From Campylobacter magnus (GTDB lineage Bacteria; Campylobacterota; Campylobacteria; Campylobacterales; Campylobacteraceae): 64,000 nucleotides of DNA. The stretch is taken from contig NZ_JAQSLK010000001.1 in the NCBI RefSeq assembly GCF_028649595.1, forward strand, positions 1 to 64,000. Direction: 5' to 3'. The position numbers were made by a program, and so were the translations under genes. Below, in pieces: positions 37,854 through 47,006 of the stretch. A model generated the notes under the pieces. The model searched no databases and was not told where the DNA came from. It saw nothing but the letters and a program-made list of their open reading frames with translations. Position 1 is the first letter of the stretch. Each line of letters opens with the position of its first letter.

Positions 37854-39812
37854 GATGCTTTTTGCGATTTTGCTTACTTCGCTAGCGATAGTAGCTGAGT
37901 CGTGAGCGATAGTAGCATTTTCGTTCATATGAATTTCTATATTAGCTACATTTTCGTTAATTCTCTCAATGCCTTCGCTTTGGATGCGGATTTGCTCGCT
38001 CATGTCATTTACGCTTTGAACTAGTATGCTAGTGTTGCTCTCGATATCAGCTAGTGATTTTTGAGTTTTTTCAGCTAGATTTCTTACTTCATCAGCAACA
38101 ACAGCAAAGCCTCTACCATGCTCACCAGCTCTTGCAGCCTCAATAGCAGCATTTAGAGCTAGCAGGTTGATTTGATCAGCGATATCGCGGATGATAGCAG
38201 TTACATTTTTGATATCCTCAGACTGAGTGGCAACTTCGCTAGTTTTTTGAACTACATTTGACATAGATGCTGTGATATTTGCTAGTAGATCAGCACTAGA
38301 TTTTAGATTTTTGTTTTGCTCATCTGAGCTGTTTCTTAGAGCATTTACTCTTGATGTTAGCTCCTGGCTTTGTGCGCTAAGTGCCTGCGCAAAGCCAGCA
38401 GAGGTGCGTAGCATTTTGATAATCTCATCGCCAAGAGCATTTGTAGTAAGCTCAACATCGCCTTTTGCGCCTTCAATTTTATTTCTAAAATCAAGTGCTT
38501 TATACTCATCAAAAGTTTTTAGTATAATATTCATATCATTACCAACTCTAGCTTGAAGAGTATCAAGCATTTTATTTAGCACATTTTTAAGTTTAACTAG
38601 CTCTGGGTTATTTGGATTAAGAGCAATGCGAGCTGTTAGATCACCTTGCTCTATGCTTTGAGCTACTGCAACTGAGTTTTCCACAGCATCGGTATCTTGT
38701 TTTAAGCCAGCTTCCGTGCTTTTTATATTTTTATTTATCATAGAAGCAATTCTGCCAAACTCATCGCCTGTGTTGATATTTAGTAGTTTTGGAGCAGATG
38801 AAAGCTCGTGATTTACATATTTAAAGCTATCTGCTACGCTTTTTTCGATTAAAGCAATAGGTGCTAGGAAGTGGCGCAATACAAAATATAGTGAAATCGC
38901 ACCGATGATTAAAAGCACTATAACAGCAATAACCTGAGCTAATAAGTTTTCATTTAAAACGCCGTTATAGTCTTTGTCAGCTGCTTCTGCGACAACAGTC
39001 CAGCCAAAATCAAATCTTTGATAAATTGCTGTTACTTCCTCATTGTTAAAGTTTATAAACTTAAATGTGCCAGTAGTATTGTTTGAGCTTTTAAGAGCGG
39101 CATCTAGTTTTTCTTTTAGATTACCGTTTGCTTGAGTGCGAATAACACCATTATCTTTATGTGAGAAAATTCTACCTGAACTATCTAGTAAAAAAATATT
39201 TTGACTAGGAATTGTTTTACTAACAAATTTATCAAATCTTGTTTGAAAATCATCAACAAAAATATCAACTGCTACAACACCAACAATAGCTCCATTTTTC
39301 TTCATCGGCAAAGCTGCTTTAGCTACCATGCGACCTGCAAAAGGACCATCTTGTAGCTGATGAACTTCGCTGATGTATAGTTTGTCAGATTTTTTTGCTG
39401 CTTGATACCACATTTCATTTCTTAGATCTGTGCTTTCATCCCAAGCAGTGTTAGCAGGGCGGAAGTCTTTATTTAGCCAGCTTACAGCACTACTGCCAGA
39501 CTCAAATGCTACATAAGCCTTAGGATAGCGGATTAGCTCCATTACATCATCTTCTATAATGCGAGTATTTTGTAAGCCGTGAATAGCCAAAGAATCACCA
39601 AGAGCTTTTAGGTGCTGCTCTGCTTCTATGTTCATAGTGATATTTATGGTTGTGTGAGAAGCACTTAGTGCTAGGCGTTGAATATCACTAAAATAATCAA
39701 CTGTTTCTGATTTTACTCTTGCATGCGAATAAGCGCTAAGTGCGCCTACAAGCACAATAAAGAGCAAAACAACTACGCTAATTGTTTTAGCGTTTAAACC
39801 CATTTTGTTCAT
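37824..39812 (-). CDS. Methyl-accepting chemotaxis protein with Cache sensor domain
   Basis: A 662-residue transducer. Transmembrane 1 at residues ~7-27, a periplasmic dCache-type sensor ~35-285 ([22 protein letters not shown] and [30 protein letters not shown] are typical), transmembrane 2 ~288-310, HAMP, and the signalling domain with [20 protein letters not shown]. The ligand is unknown. The C-terminal tail ends EDNEKKKY with no NWETF-like pentapeptide. The gene lies between inverted repeat arms that include its own last ten codons. Confidence 0.93.
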   Translation of the reverse strand: MNKMGLNAKTISVVVLLFIVLVGALSAYSHARVKSETVDYFSDIQRLALSASHTTINITMNIEAEQHLKALGDSLAIHGLQNTRIIEDDVMELIRYPKAYVAFESGSSAVSWLNKDFRPANTAWDESTDLRNEMWYQAAKKSDKLYISEVHQLQDGPFAGRMVAKAALPMKKNGAIVGVVAVDIFVDDFQTRFDKFVSKTIPSQNIFLLDSSGRIFSHKDNGVIRTQANGNLKEKLDAALKSSNNTTGTFKFINFNNEEVTAIYQRFDFGWTVVAEAADKDYNGVLNENLLAQVIAVIVLLIIGAISLYFVLRHFLAPIALIEKSVADSFKYVNHELSSAPKLLNINTGDEFGRIASMINKNIKSTEAGLKQDTDAVENSVAVAQSIEQGDLTARIALNPNNPELVKLKNVLNKMLDTLQARVGNDMNIILKTFDEYKALDFRNKIEGAKGDVELTTNALGDEIIKMLRTSAGFAQALSAQSQELTSRVNALRNSSDEQNKNLKSSADLLANITASMSNVVQKTSEVATQSEDIKNVTAIIRDIADQINLLALNAAIEAARAGEHGRGFAVVADEVRNLAEKTQKSLADIESNTSILVQSVNDMSEQIRIQSEGIERINENVANIEIHMNENATIAHDSATIASEVSKIAKSIVEDNEKKKY

Positions 39813-39949
39813 GTTTTGTCCTTTTTTTGATGAAAATTAAGGTTTGATTCTAGCAAAATAATTTTAATATAAACTAAAATTTAATATTTTTTCATTTTAA
39901 TTCGAAATTTTATTTTAAATTTTTTAATTTTATATATTTAAGTTTGAAA

Positions 39950-40166
39950 GTAGAAGATAACGAAAAGAAAAATACTAAAAGTTAGTTTTTAAGTTTTTCT
40001 AGGGAATTCTAGAATTCTTTGTATAAAAATTCTAGAATTCTTTTATAAATCTAGAATTCCCCAAATCTCAAGCCCTAAGGAATTCTAGAATTTTGCTAGG
40101 AATTCTAGATTTTTTGCTTTGCATCCGCTGACCCAGGGTGCGGGGGTATTTTTAGTCTAGGAATTC
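39950..40166. repeat. Right arm of long inverted repeat, with a duplicated MCP 3' end
   Basis: Lies in the 353-base gap upstream of the MCP gene. At 39950-39985 the plus strand carries a copy of the MCP gene's last codons (GTAGAAGATAACGAAAAG), reading VEDNEKKNTKS then stop. The rest mirrors the left arm, in reverse order, down to TAGTCTAGGAATTC at the nth 3' end. The remainder of the gap (39813-39949) is AT-rich leader with nothing else recognisable. Confidence 0.85.
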
Positions 40167-40822
40167 TATATTTTGCTAGGAATTCTAGATTTTATTTGTT
40201 TTTTTTCTTTACAAAACTCGCTTAAAAAGCAGTCCTCGCAATGAGGCTTAATTGCCTTACAAGTATAGCGACCAAAGATTATCATTGCTTGATGAAGTCT
40301 ATTTAAATCAGTTTTAAAAAGCTCGCTTAGCTCGACATCAGCTTGTTCTGGCACCTTAGCTTTTTTTAGCAAATCAAGCCTTTTTGATATGCGAAAAACA
40401 TGCGTATCAACAGCCATGAAGTTTGCTCCAAGTGCTTCTATTAGCACCACATGCGCAGTTTTTACGCCCACGCCTGCTAGAGCCTTTAGCTCGTTTTCAT
40501 CTAGTGGCACCTCTCCTGCGTGCTTTTGGCACAGAGCTTGCGCCATTTTTATGAGATTTTGCGCTTTGTTGTTAAAAAACGAACACGAGTTTATAAGCAG
40601 TTTTAGGCTGGGTAAGTTTGCCGCTGCTAGACTTTTTGCATCAGGATAACGCTCAAAAAGCGCTGGCGTGATGAGATTTACACGCTTGTCAGTACACTGG
40701 GCTGAGAGCATAACGCACACAAGTAGCTCAAAATTGTTTTTAAAAACAAGCTCAGTTTTTGCGCTTGGGTAATGCTCCAAAAGGCGTTCTTTGATAATTT
40801 TTACATTTTTTTTACTTTGCAT
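40166..40822 (-). CDS. nth: Endonuclease III
   Basis: DNA glycosylase/AP lyase for oxidised pyrimidines. 218 residues. Helix-hairpin-helix LAGVGVKTAHVVL with the catalytic Lys, then the catalytic Asp in VDTHVFRISKRL, and the 4Fe-4S loop C-x6-C-x2-C-x5-C (CKAIKPHCEDCFLSEFC). The last residues, KSRIPSKI, and the stop codon come from palindrome sequence, so the original C-terminus has probably been replaced. Confidence 0.95.
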   Translation of the reverse strand: MQSKKNVKIIKERLLEHYPSAKTELVFKNNFELLVCVMLSAQCTDKRVNLITPALFERYPDAKSLAAANLPSLKLLINSCSFFNNKAQNLIKMAQALCQKHAGEVPLDENELKALAGVGVKTAHVVLIEALGANFMAVDTHVFRISKRLDLLKKAKVPEQADVELSELFKTDLNRLHQAMIIFGRYTCKAIKPHCEDCFLSEFCKEKKQIKSRIPSKI

Positions 40823-40856
40823 GCTCGCAGTTTACCAAAAAATTCTTTAATTGTGC

Positions 40857-40862
40857 TATAAT
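40857..40862 (+). promoter_or_regulatory. -10 box of peb4-fba
   Basis: GTGCTATAATTTGCG supplies TATAAT 31 bases before the peb4 ATG; AAAGGA follows as the ribosome binding site. Confidence 0.65.
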
Positions 40863-40892
40863 TTGCGTCCAAACTTACAAAAAGGAAAAAAA

Positions 40893-41684
40893 ATGAAAAA
40901 ATCACTAATCGCAATGCTAGCACTTGCTGGCGCTCTAAATGCTGCTCCAGTAGCTGTAGTAAATGGCGAGAGCATCGATGATGCTATCTTTGGTCCAAAC
41001 CCAGCCGAGCTAAAGCAAATGCCAGCTGATGCTAGAAAACGCCTAATAGATAGTGCAATCGATCGCAAACTAGTGTTAATGGAAGCAAAAAAAGAAAAAG
41101 TTGAAAACTCAAAAGAATATAAAACTCTAGCTCAACTAGCAGAAGAAAATGTTTTAATCCAGCTTTGGGAGAAAAAACAATTTGACGCTATTAAAGTAAG
41201 TGACGCTGAAGCACAAAACTTCTACAACCAAAACAAAAATCAGTTCGTTGTCCCTGCGCAAGTTCGCGCAAAACACATTTTGGTTCAAAGCAAAGCAGAA
41301 GCTGATGCTATAATAAAAGAACTAAGCGCACTAAAAGGCGAAGCACTAAGCGCAAAATTTTCTGAGATCGCAGCAGCAAAATCAATAGACAAAGGCTCAG
41401 CAGCAGCTGGTGGTGAGCTAGGCTGGTTTCCAAAAACTCAAATGGTTCCAGCATTTGGCGATGCAGCATTTGCTCTTAAAAACGGTGAGATGACAAAAAA
41501 AGCAGTTCAATCACAATTTGGCTATCACATCATCTATAAACAAGATTCAAAAGCACAACAAACACTAACTTTTGACCGTGTTAAAGATAATATAATCGGC
41601 AACCTTAAAGCACAAAAACTTCAAGGTGACCTAGCTAAAAAAGTAGAAAATCTACGCAAAAACGCAAAAATCGAGTATAAATAA
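40893..41684 (+). CDS. peb4: Periplasmic peptidyl-prolyl isomerase / SurA-like chaperone (PEB4)
   Basis: 263 residues. Signal peptide 1-18 (MKKSLIAMLALAGALNAA), a SurA-like helical N-domain, and a parvulin domain from ~125 (VRAKHILVQSKAEADAII; GGELGWFPKTQMVPAFGDAAF; FGYHIIYKQDS). In C. jejuni, PEB4 assists outer-membrane protein folding and adhesion. Downstream fba in the same order as C. jejuni supports the name. Confidence 0.93.
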   Translation: MKKSLIAMLALAGALNAAPVAVVNGESIDDAIFGPNPAELKQMPADARKRLIDSAIDRKLVLMEAKKEKVENSKEYKTLAQLAEENVLIQLWEKKQFDAIKVSDAEAQNFYNQNKNQFVVPAQVRAKHILVQSKAEADAIIKELSALKGEALSAKFSEIAAAKSIDKGSAAAGGELGWFPKTQMVPAFGDAAFALKNGEMTKKAVQSQFGYHIIYKQDSKAQQTLTFDRVKDNIIGNLKAQKLQGDLAKKVENLRKNAKIEYK

Positions 41685-41695
41685 AAAGGCGAAAA

Positions 41696-42778
41696 ATGGG
41701 AGCATTATCATTAGTCCCAGCCGGTGTGCTAACTGGCTGCCAAGCTTGCCAGCTCTATGAACATGCAAAAGAAGTAGGCTTTGCTATGCCTGCTGTAAAT
41801 GTAGTAGGCACAAACAGTCTAAATGCCGTGCTAGAAACTGCAAAAAAGGTAAACTCACCAGTCATCATACAGCTTAGCAATGGTGGAGCGTCATTTTATG
41901 CTGGCAAAGGCATAAATGGAGCTAGCCAAGTAGGTGTTGGAGATGCGCTAGGTGCGATAGCTGCGGCTCATCATACGCATCTTTTAGCTGAGCATTATGG
42001 CGTGCCTGTTATACTTCACACCGACCACGCTGCTAAAAAGCTTTTGCCGTGGATAGATGCTCTAATCATAGCAAACCGCAAGTATAGAGCCGCTAATGGC
42101 AAACCGCTTTTTAGCTCTCATATGCTTGATCTTAGCGAAGAGAGCCTAGAAGAAAATGTAGCAATCAGCAAAAAATACCTAAAAGAGCTAAGCGAGCTTG
42201 ATATCGCTCTAGAAATTGAACTAGGCGTAACTGGCGGCGAAGAAGATGGTGTGGATAACACAAATGTAGATAACGCCAAGCTCTACACTCAGCCAGAGGA
42301 TGTGGCATATGCTATAAAAGAGCTAAGCGAGGTTAGTTCTATGTTTAGTATAGCAGCTAGCTTTGGCAATGTTCATGGCGTCTATAAGCCAGGAAATGTA
42401 GTGCTTCGCCCTGAGATTTTGGATAATTCTCAAAAATATGTGATAGAACACCTTGGTGCTAGCACTTTTAAGCCTGTAAGCTTTGTATTTCACGGCGGCA
42501 GCGGCAGCGATATAAAAGACATCAAAGATGCTGTTAGCTACGGCGTTGTCAAAATGAACATTGATACTGATACACAATGGGCGTTTTGGGACGGAGTGCG
42601 AGATTATGAGGCTAAAAACCACGGATATCTACAAGGTCAAATCGGCAATCCAGAAGGCGATGATAAACCAAATAAAAAATACTACGACCCACGCAAATGG
42701 CTAAGAGAGGGCGAGGCTAGTATAGTAAAAAGACTAGAACGAGCTTTTGAAGAGTTAAATTGTATAGGTAGAAACTAA
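41696..42778 (+). CDS. fba: Class II fructose-bisphosphate aldolase
   Basis: Zn-dependent aldolase, here probably gluconeogenic since Campylobacter mostly lack phosphofructokinase. 360 residues. Zinc ligands appear in ILHTDHAAKK, in the ELGVTGGEEDG region, in GNVHGVYKPG and in VFHGGSGSD. Eleven bases after peb4, likely one operon. Confidence 0.97.
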   Translation: MGALSLVPAGVLTGCQACQLYEHAKEVGFAMPAVNVVGTNSLNAVLETAKKVNSPVIIQLSNGGASFYAGKGINGASQVGVGDALGAIAAAHHTHLLAEHYGVPVILHTDHAAKKLLPWIDALIIANRKYRAANGKPLFSSHMLDLSEESLEENVAISKKYLKELSELDIALEIELGVTGGEEDGVDNTNVDNAKLYTQPEDVAYAIKELSEVSSMFSIAASFGNVHGVYKPGNVVLRPEILDNSQKYVIEHLGASTFKPVSFVFHGGSGSDIKDIKDAVSYGVVKMNIDTDTQWAFWDGVRDYEAKNHGYLQGQIGNPEGDDKPNKKYYDPRKWLREGEASIVKRLERAFEELNCIGRN

Positions 42779-42902
42779 AATATTTTAGTCTAAATTCTAG
42801 AATTCCTAGTAGGAATTCTAGATTTTTTATTAGGAATTCTATATTTTTTATTAGGAATTCTAGAATTTTTATTAGGAATTCTAGAATTCCTTAAGATAAT
42901 CA

Positions 42903-42950
42903 AAAAATTCTCAAAGTACAAAAACTTTTGTTTTTTGAGAATTTTTTTTA
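42903..42950 (+). terminator. Intrinsic terminator after fba
   Basis: AAAAATTCTCAAA (42903-42915) pairs with TTTGAGAATTTTT (42934-42946) and is followed by more T residues. It ends the peb4-fba transcript; the next gene starts at 42967. The gap before it (42779-42900) carries about four palindrome units. Confidence 0.75.
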
Positions 42951-42966
42951 AAAAATAGGGCGCATT

Positions 42967-44271
42967 GTGAATAAAAATGAGATTGATTTAAACCTGCCTG
43001 AAGGAAGAGCTGGCAGTCGTATCATAGTTTATAGCAAGATTGTTTTCTTGCCTGTTTTGGTGCTTGGACTTTTTGCTTTTGGGTATTTTAGCGGATACTG
43101 GCCAAGCATTGATAAAACAGCCCTTGTGCTAATGGGTGTGATTTTACTTTTTGCTCTGTTTTTTGCTAGACATAATGCTAGATTTGGTTGCTATATTTTT
43201 GAACAACAGCAAATAGAGTTTAAAAAAGACTTAAAAGAATTCATCATAAAAACCCTGCTTACCATCGGCAAAGAGACCAAATCAAACGGCGATTTTGACG
43301 ATTTTGTGCGAAACTATACTAGATTTGTACGAAATGACAGCTTTGCAAATGTCGCCTCAGCTACATTTTCTATACTTGGCGTGCTTGGTGTTTTTGTGTG
43401 TATCGCACTAAGACTGCCAAACTTCGCTTTTAGCGATGCAAAGGAGTTTGAGTTTGAGATAGCACAGCTTTTTATCTCTGTGGGTTCTGCTTTTTATGTG
43501 GCTATTTATGGACTTTTACTAGCATTGTGGTGGATATTTTTTGAGCGTTTTGGGCAAAGTAGATTTAGGGTTGTTATAAACCGCCAAAAGCTTGCTACAA
43601 GGAGCTTTTTTTGGAGCAGAGACGAGATAGAACACCGCCAACTTCAAGAATCCATTGATAGCTTTGCTAAAATCAGTCAAATTTTTGGCTATGTAAGCAA
43701 TCAAGAATTTTTCAAAGAACTCGATAGAGTGATTGAAAATAAATTTGAAAACTTCACGAATATAATGAAAAATGAAGAACAAGCCGTAAAACTAAGTGGC
43801 GAACAGCTAAAGCAAACCATGGCAGGACTTAGCAAAGCCCAAAGAGAACAAAAAGATATGGCGCGCGTCCATAGCGAGATTATAAATGTGCTTTATAACT
43901 TTAATCAAACCTTAAAAGAAATGCAAGAAAGCTTTGCACAAAACTATGCTAGACTTCAAACTATCAGCGATGAGCGTATTGTACGCTTGGAGCGTGCTAT
44001 AGGCTCGCTTTGTGAAAATGTGGATAGATTTGAGATGAAATTAGAGCATTTTAATGCCAACTTGCTTGATAATCAAAGGGTGGTGCTTGATGGATTTAGA
44101 TCAGCAATGTTTGATGGCATGCAAGCATTTCGCAAGACCTTTGATGATGAGGGCACAGACGCACAAGAAAGCATTGATACTATAAAAGACTTGAGAGAGA
44201 GCATTGCTCAGCTAGATAAAGAAGCAAATGACGCCCTAGCAAATCTTCAAGAAAAAAGAGCCCAAGAGTGA
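42967..44271 (+). CDS. MotA/ExbB-fold membrane protein with long cytoplasmic coiled-coil tail
   Basis: 434 residues, GTG start. Helices at ~20-44, ~50-68, ~125-148 and ~160-190; the last two (ATFSILGVLGVFVCIALRL and SVGSAFYVAIYGLLLALWW) match the MotA/TolQ/ExbB pore helices. Residues ~210-430 form a predicted coiled coil rich in Glu, Gln and Lys. The layout resembles ZorA. Next gene overlaps by four bases. From memory C. jejuni has a membrane protein/OmpA-like pair after fba at this place. Function unknown. Confidence 0.7.
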   Translation: MNKNEIDLNLPEGRAGSRIIVYSKIVFLPVLVLGLFAFGYFSGYWPSIDKTALVLMGVILLFALFFARHNARFGCYIFEQQQIEFKKDLKEFIIKTLLTIGKETKSNGDFDDFVRNYTRFVRNDSFANVASATFSILGVLGVFVCIALRLPNFAFSDAKEFEFEIAQLFISVGSAFYVAIYGLLLALWWIFFERFGQSRFRVVINRQKLATRSFFWSRDEIEHRQLQESIDSFAKISQIFGYVSNQEFFKELDRVIENKFENFTNIMKNEEQAVKLSGEQLKQTMAGLSKAQREQKDMARVHSEIINVLYNFNQTLKEMQESFAQNYARLQTISDERIVRLERAIGSLCENVDRFEMKLEHFNANLLDNQRVVLDGFRSAMFDGMQAFRKTFDDEGTDAQESIDTIKDLRESIAQLDKEANDALANLQEKRAQE

Positions 44272-45107
44272 GACCAAACGAACACACCAGCTTTTGGTTA
44301 AGTTATTCAGGGCTTTTTTTGGCTCTGTTTTTTATATTTTTACTGATTTTTGGCGCGCTTAGTGCTAAGCTTGTGTTTTTACAAGATGGCACAAAAGCTA
44401 AAAACCAAGCCATAGAAGAAGATAGAAAAGCACTGCTACTAAAAGCTCATAAGCTAGAAAAAGAGCAGCAAACCTTGCTTAGTTTCATCTCTGAAATAAA
44501 CGCTACAAACGAGCTGCTAGCTAGCAAAATCTCACTTAGCTTTTTAAAGCTAAAAAATGATAGCAATGAAACAGCTGATTTGCTAAGTCGCAAAGAAAGT
44601 GAGATAAATCAGCTAAAACTAAACCTAAACAAGCTAGAAAGCAAGCTAAATGAAGCTAGGCAAAAAGAACCAGTGCTAATGGTAGATCAAAACTCCACAA
44701 AAGCAAATCAAAATAGCCTAAAAATCATCGCTAATCTTAAAATGCGCTTAAAAGATGCTGAGCTTAGTGAGAAAATCGATGCCAAAACTGGCTCTTTAGC
44801 ACTTAGCGCAGATGAGTTTTTTGATGGCTCAGCTCTAAAAAATGAAGATGCTTTAAAAAGTTTGATTGAGTCTTATTTTGCCGTGCTTTTGGACCCTGAG
44901 ATTTTTGAGAGAGTGCTTTTTATCACAGTGGCTGTGCCTGCGCCAAAGGACATTGATGATGCGCTTTTAGCACTTGAGAGAGCTAGTGCTTTGGCTGGAT
45001 TGATTTATGGTTTTAAAGAATCTGCTGTTTTTAAAGACAAGCTAGTCTTTGCTCCACTCTCAGCGCAAAATGAGCTTTTAAGTCTTTCTTTTGTGCCAAA
45101 GCCTTAA
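44268..45107 (+). CDS. MotB/OmpA-like partner with degenerate key residues
   Basis: 279 residues, GTG start. One transmembrane helix (FWLSYSGLFLALFFIFLLIF, residues 9-28), a coiled coil ~45-150, and a C-terminal domain matching OmpA/MotB in pattern (ADEFFDGSALKNEDALKSLIE; LLALERASALAGLIYG). The helix has Gly15 where MotB/ZorB proteins have the proton-binding Asp (SYSD), and the GHTD peptidoglycan motif is replaced by VAVPAP. The Arg of the LSxxRA motif remains. Likely a complex with the preceding protein. Confidence 0.65.
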   Translation: MRPNEHTSFWLSYSGLFLALFFIFLLIFGALSAKLVFLQDGTKAKNQAIEEDRKALLLKAHKLEKEQQTLLSFISEINATNELLASKISLSFLKLKNDSNETADLLSRKESEINQLKLNLNKLESKLNEARQKEPVLMVDQNSTKANQNSLKIIANLKMRLKDAELSEKIDAKTGSLALSADEFFDGSALKNEDALKSLIESYFAVLLDPEIFERVLFITVAVPAPKDIDDALLALERASALAGLIYGFKESAVFKDKLVFAPLSAQNELLSLSFVPKP

Positions 45108-45119
45108 AAGAGACTTAAA

Positions 45120-45977
45120 ATGAGTGAGTTTTTTAGCCAAATTCACTTTGAAAATCGTGATTTTTTCGTGCTTAGAGATGATTTAATAGATGCAGAGTTT
45201 AATGGCAATAAGGCTAGAAAATTAGAGTTTTTTCTACACGCTGATTTGAGTGCTTTTAATTGTATTTTAAGCCACGGCTCATCTCAAAGCAACGCTATGT
45301 CAGCGCTTAGCAGCTTTGCTAAGCTAAAAAATCTAGAATTCCTATATCATCCCACGCATATTAGCTCGTTTTTAGCGCAAAATCCTTGTGGTAACTTTGC
45401 CTTTGCGCTTAAAAATGGCATGAAAATTATAAGCCAAAAAAGCCAGTTTGATAGCTTAAAAAACAGTCCCAGCACGCTTTTTATCCCTGAGGGAGTAGCC
45501 TGCAAAGAAGCTGAGCAGGGCTTTAAAAGCCAAGCAAGACTGATTGATAATCTTAGCGTAGAATTAGGCTGTGATTTTGATATATTTTTGCCAAGTGGGA
45601 CTGGGGCTTCGGCTGCTTTTTTATCTAGGAATTCTAGATTTAGCGTATTTACCACGCCTTGTGTGGGCAGTCCCCAGTATCTAGCAAAGCAGATTTTTGC
45701 GCTTGTGCCAGACTCAAAGGTGCGTATTTTACCCCCAGCTATTAAGGCGTATTTTGGCGAGCTAAAACTAGAATTTTTGCGTATTTGGCAAAGGCTAAAA
45801 GAACAAACTAGCATTACTTTTGAATTGCTTTACGACCCTCAGGGCTGGCTTACTTTGCTAGCAAATCTTAGCGTGTTTTCAAAGCCTGTGCTTTATGTTC
45901 ACCAAGGCGGACTTGGCGGACTTGCCTCCCAGCTAGCAAGGTATGAGCGAAAATTTGGTTTAGTAAGTTTGGTTTAG
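45120..45977 (+). CDS. PLP-dependent 1-aminocyclopropane-1-carboxylate deaminase / D-cysteine desulfhydrase family
   Basis: 285 residues. FVLRDDLIDAEFNGNKARKLEF holds the PLP lysine, SHGSSQSNAM the phosphate and substrate loop, and LPSGTGASAAFL the glycine-rich phosphate cup. The substrate is uncertain. Two palindrome units are translated in it (NLEFL at ~76; SRNSRF at ~171). Its stop falls within a 14-bp tandem repeat. Confidence 0.8.
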   Translation: MSEFFSQIHFENRDFFVLRDDLIDAEFNGNKARKLEFFLHADLSAFNCILSHGSSQSNAMSALSSFAKLKNLEFLYHPTHISSFLAQNPCGNFAFALKNGMKIISQKSQFDSLKNSPSTLFIPEGVACKEAEQGFKSQARLIDNLSVELGCDFDIFLPSGTGASAAFLSRNSRFSVFTTPCVGSPQYLAKQIFALVPDSKVRILPPAIKAYFGELKLEFLRIWQRLKEQTSITFELLYDPQGWLTLLANLSVFSKPVLYVHQGGLGGLASQLARYERKFGLVSLV

Positions 45978-45992
45978 CAAGTTTGGTTTAGA
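45951..45992 (+). repeat. 14-bp tandem repeat x3 at a gene end
   Basis: Three copies of AAGTTTGGTTTAGC (first copy AAATTTGGTTTAGT), with a partial fourth. The PLP-enzyme stop codon TAG is in copy 2. As 14 is not a multiple of three, gain or loss of a unit before the stop would alter the C-terminus. Confidence 0.8.
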
Positions 45993-46007
45993 AAATTTGG
46001 CAATAAA

Positions 46008-47006
46008 ATGATAAAACTAGAATTCCTAAGCGAACTAAGGGGCAAAAAACTACTTTTAGCCTTTTCACACGGTAGCGATAGCACGGCACTTTTTCATCTG
46101 TTATTGCAAGCAAACATCAGCTTTGATTGTGCTTTGTTTAACTACAAAACAAGAGCCAGCAGCGACCTTGAAGAAGCAAGTGCAAAAGAGCTTTGCGAGC
46201 GTTTTGGCAAAAGATTTTTTAGCAAAAGCGCAGAGCTAAAAAACGGCAATTTTGAAAGCAAGGCTAGGGCTTTGCGCTATGATTTTTTTAAGGGGCTTTG
46301 CTTAGAGCATGGATATGAGGGGCTTGTTTTAGCCCACCAGCTAAATGACTATTTTGAGTGGTTTTTGATGAGATTTTCTAAGGGTGCTGGGCTTGCTAAT
46401 TTGCTTGGCTTTGATGAGAGTTTGAGGCTAGAAAATGGAGAAAAAATAAATATTTATCGCCCTCTTAAAAACACGCCAAAGCACGAAATACTAGCATTTT
46501 TGCGCGAGAATAATATAAAGTATTTTAACGATGAGAGCAACAAAGATGAGAGTTTTGAGAGAAATTATATAAGGGCTAATTTTAGCGATAAGTTTATTTC
46601 TAGTTTTGCTGCTGGCGTGGCAAGGACTTTTGAAGCTTTAAATGCTGATAAAAAGGTGCTTTTGGGCGATTTTGCCTTTGAGAGTGGTGGGCTTTTTGTG
46701 CTAAAAAATGATGAAAAAGCCATAAATCTAGCCGATAAAGCACTAAAAAAACTAGGTGTTTTGCTAAGTGCGGACTCTAGGGCTGTGGCTGCTCGGGCCA
46801 TGAAAAACGAAGGGCAAATCGTGCTTTCTCATAAAGTTGCACTTTGCGCTAACAGCGCTTTTATTTTCATCGCTCCACTAAAAACTGTTGTGCTAAAAAA
46901 AGAGTTTAAAGAAGAGTGCAGGCTGCTAAAAATCCCTAGTAAAATTCGGGCATTTTTGTTTTTAAACAAAGATATTTTTAAAGATTTAAAAGAGTTTTTA
47001 AGCTAG
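46008..47006 (+). CDS. tilS: tRNA(Ile)-lysidine synthase
   Basis: Modifies C34 of tRNA-Ile2 to lysidine, so that it reads AUA. 332 residues. The ATP loop is LLLAFSHGSDSTALFHLL (SHGSDS replacing the usual SGGxDS, as in other Campylobacterota), then LAHQLNDYFEWFLMRFSKGAG. The N-terminal IKLEFLS is encoded by a palindrome unit next to the ATG. Confidence 0.92.
   Translation: MIKLEFLSELRGKKLLLAFSHGSDSTALFHLLLQANISFDCALFNYKTRASSDLEEASAKELCERFGKRFFSKSAELKNGNFESKARALRYDFFKGLCLEHGYEGLVLAHQLNDYFEWFLMRFSKGAGLANLLGFDESLRLENGEKINIYRPLKNTPKHEILAFLRENNIKYFNDESNKDESFERNYIRANFSDKFISSFAAGVARTFEALNADKKVLLGDFAFESGGLFVLKNDEKAINLADKALKKLGVLLSADSRAVAARAMKNEGQIVLSHKVALCANSAFIFIAPLKTVVLKKEFKEECRLLKIPSKIRAFLFLNKDIFKDLKEFLS

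Noticed and set aside
37824-39812. Site-specific invertase system controlling the MCP segment
   Set aside because: No recombinase gene lies nearby and the arms are long and imperfect; only homologous recombination can be proposed.
42967-45107. Zorya antiphage system (ZorAB)
   Set aside because: The A protein has a ZorA-like layout, but no ZorC, ZorD or ZorE gene is adjacent, the B protein lacks the key Asp, and the pair sits at a core locus next to fba.
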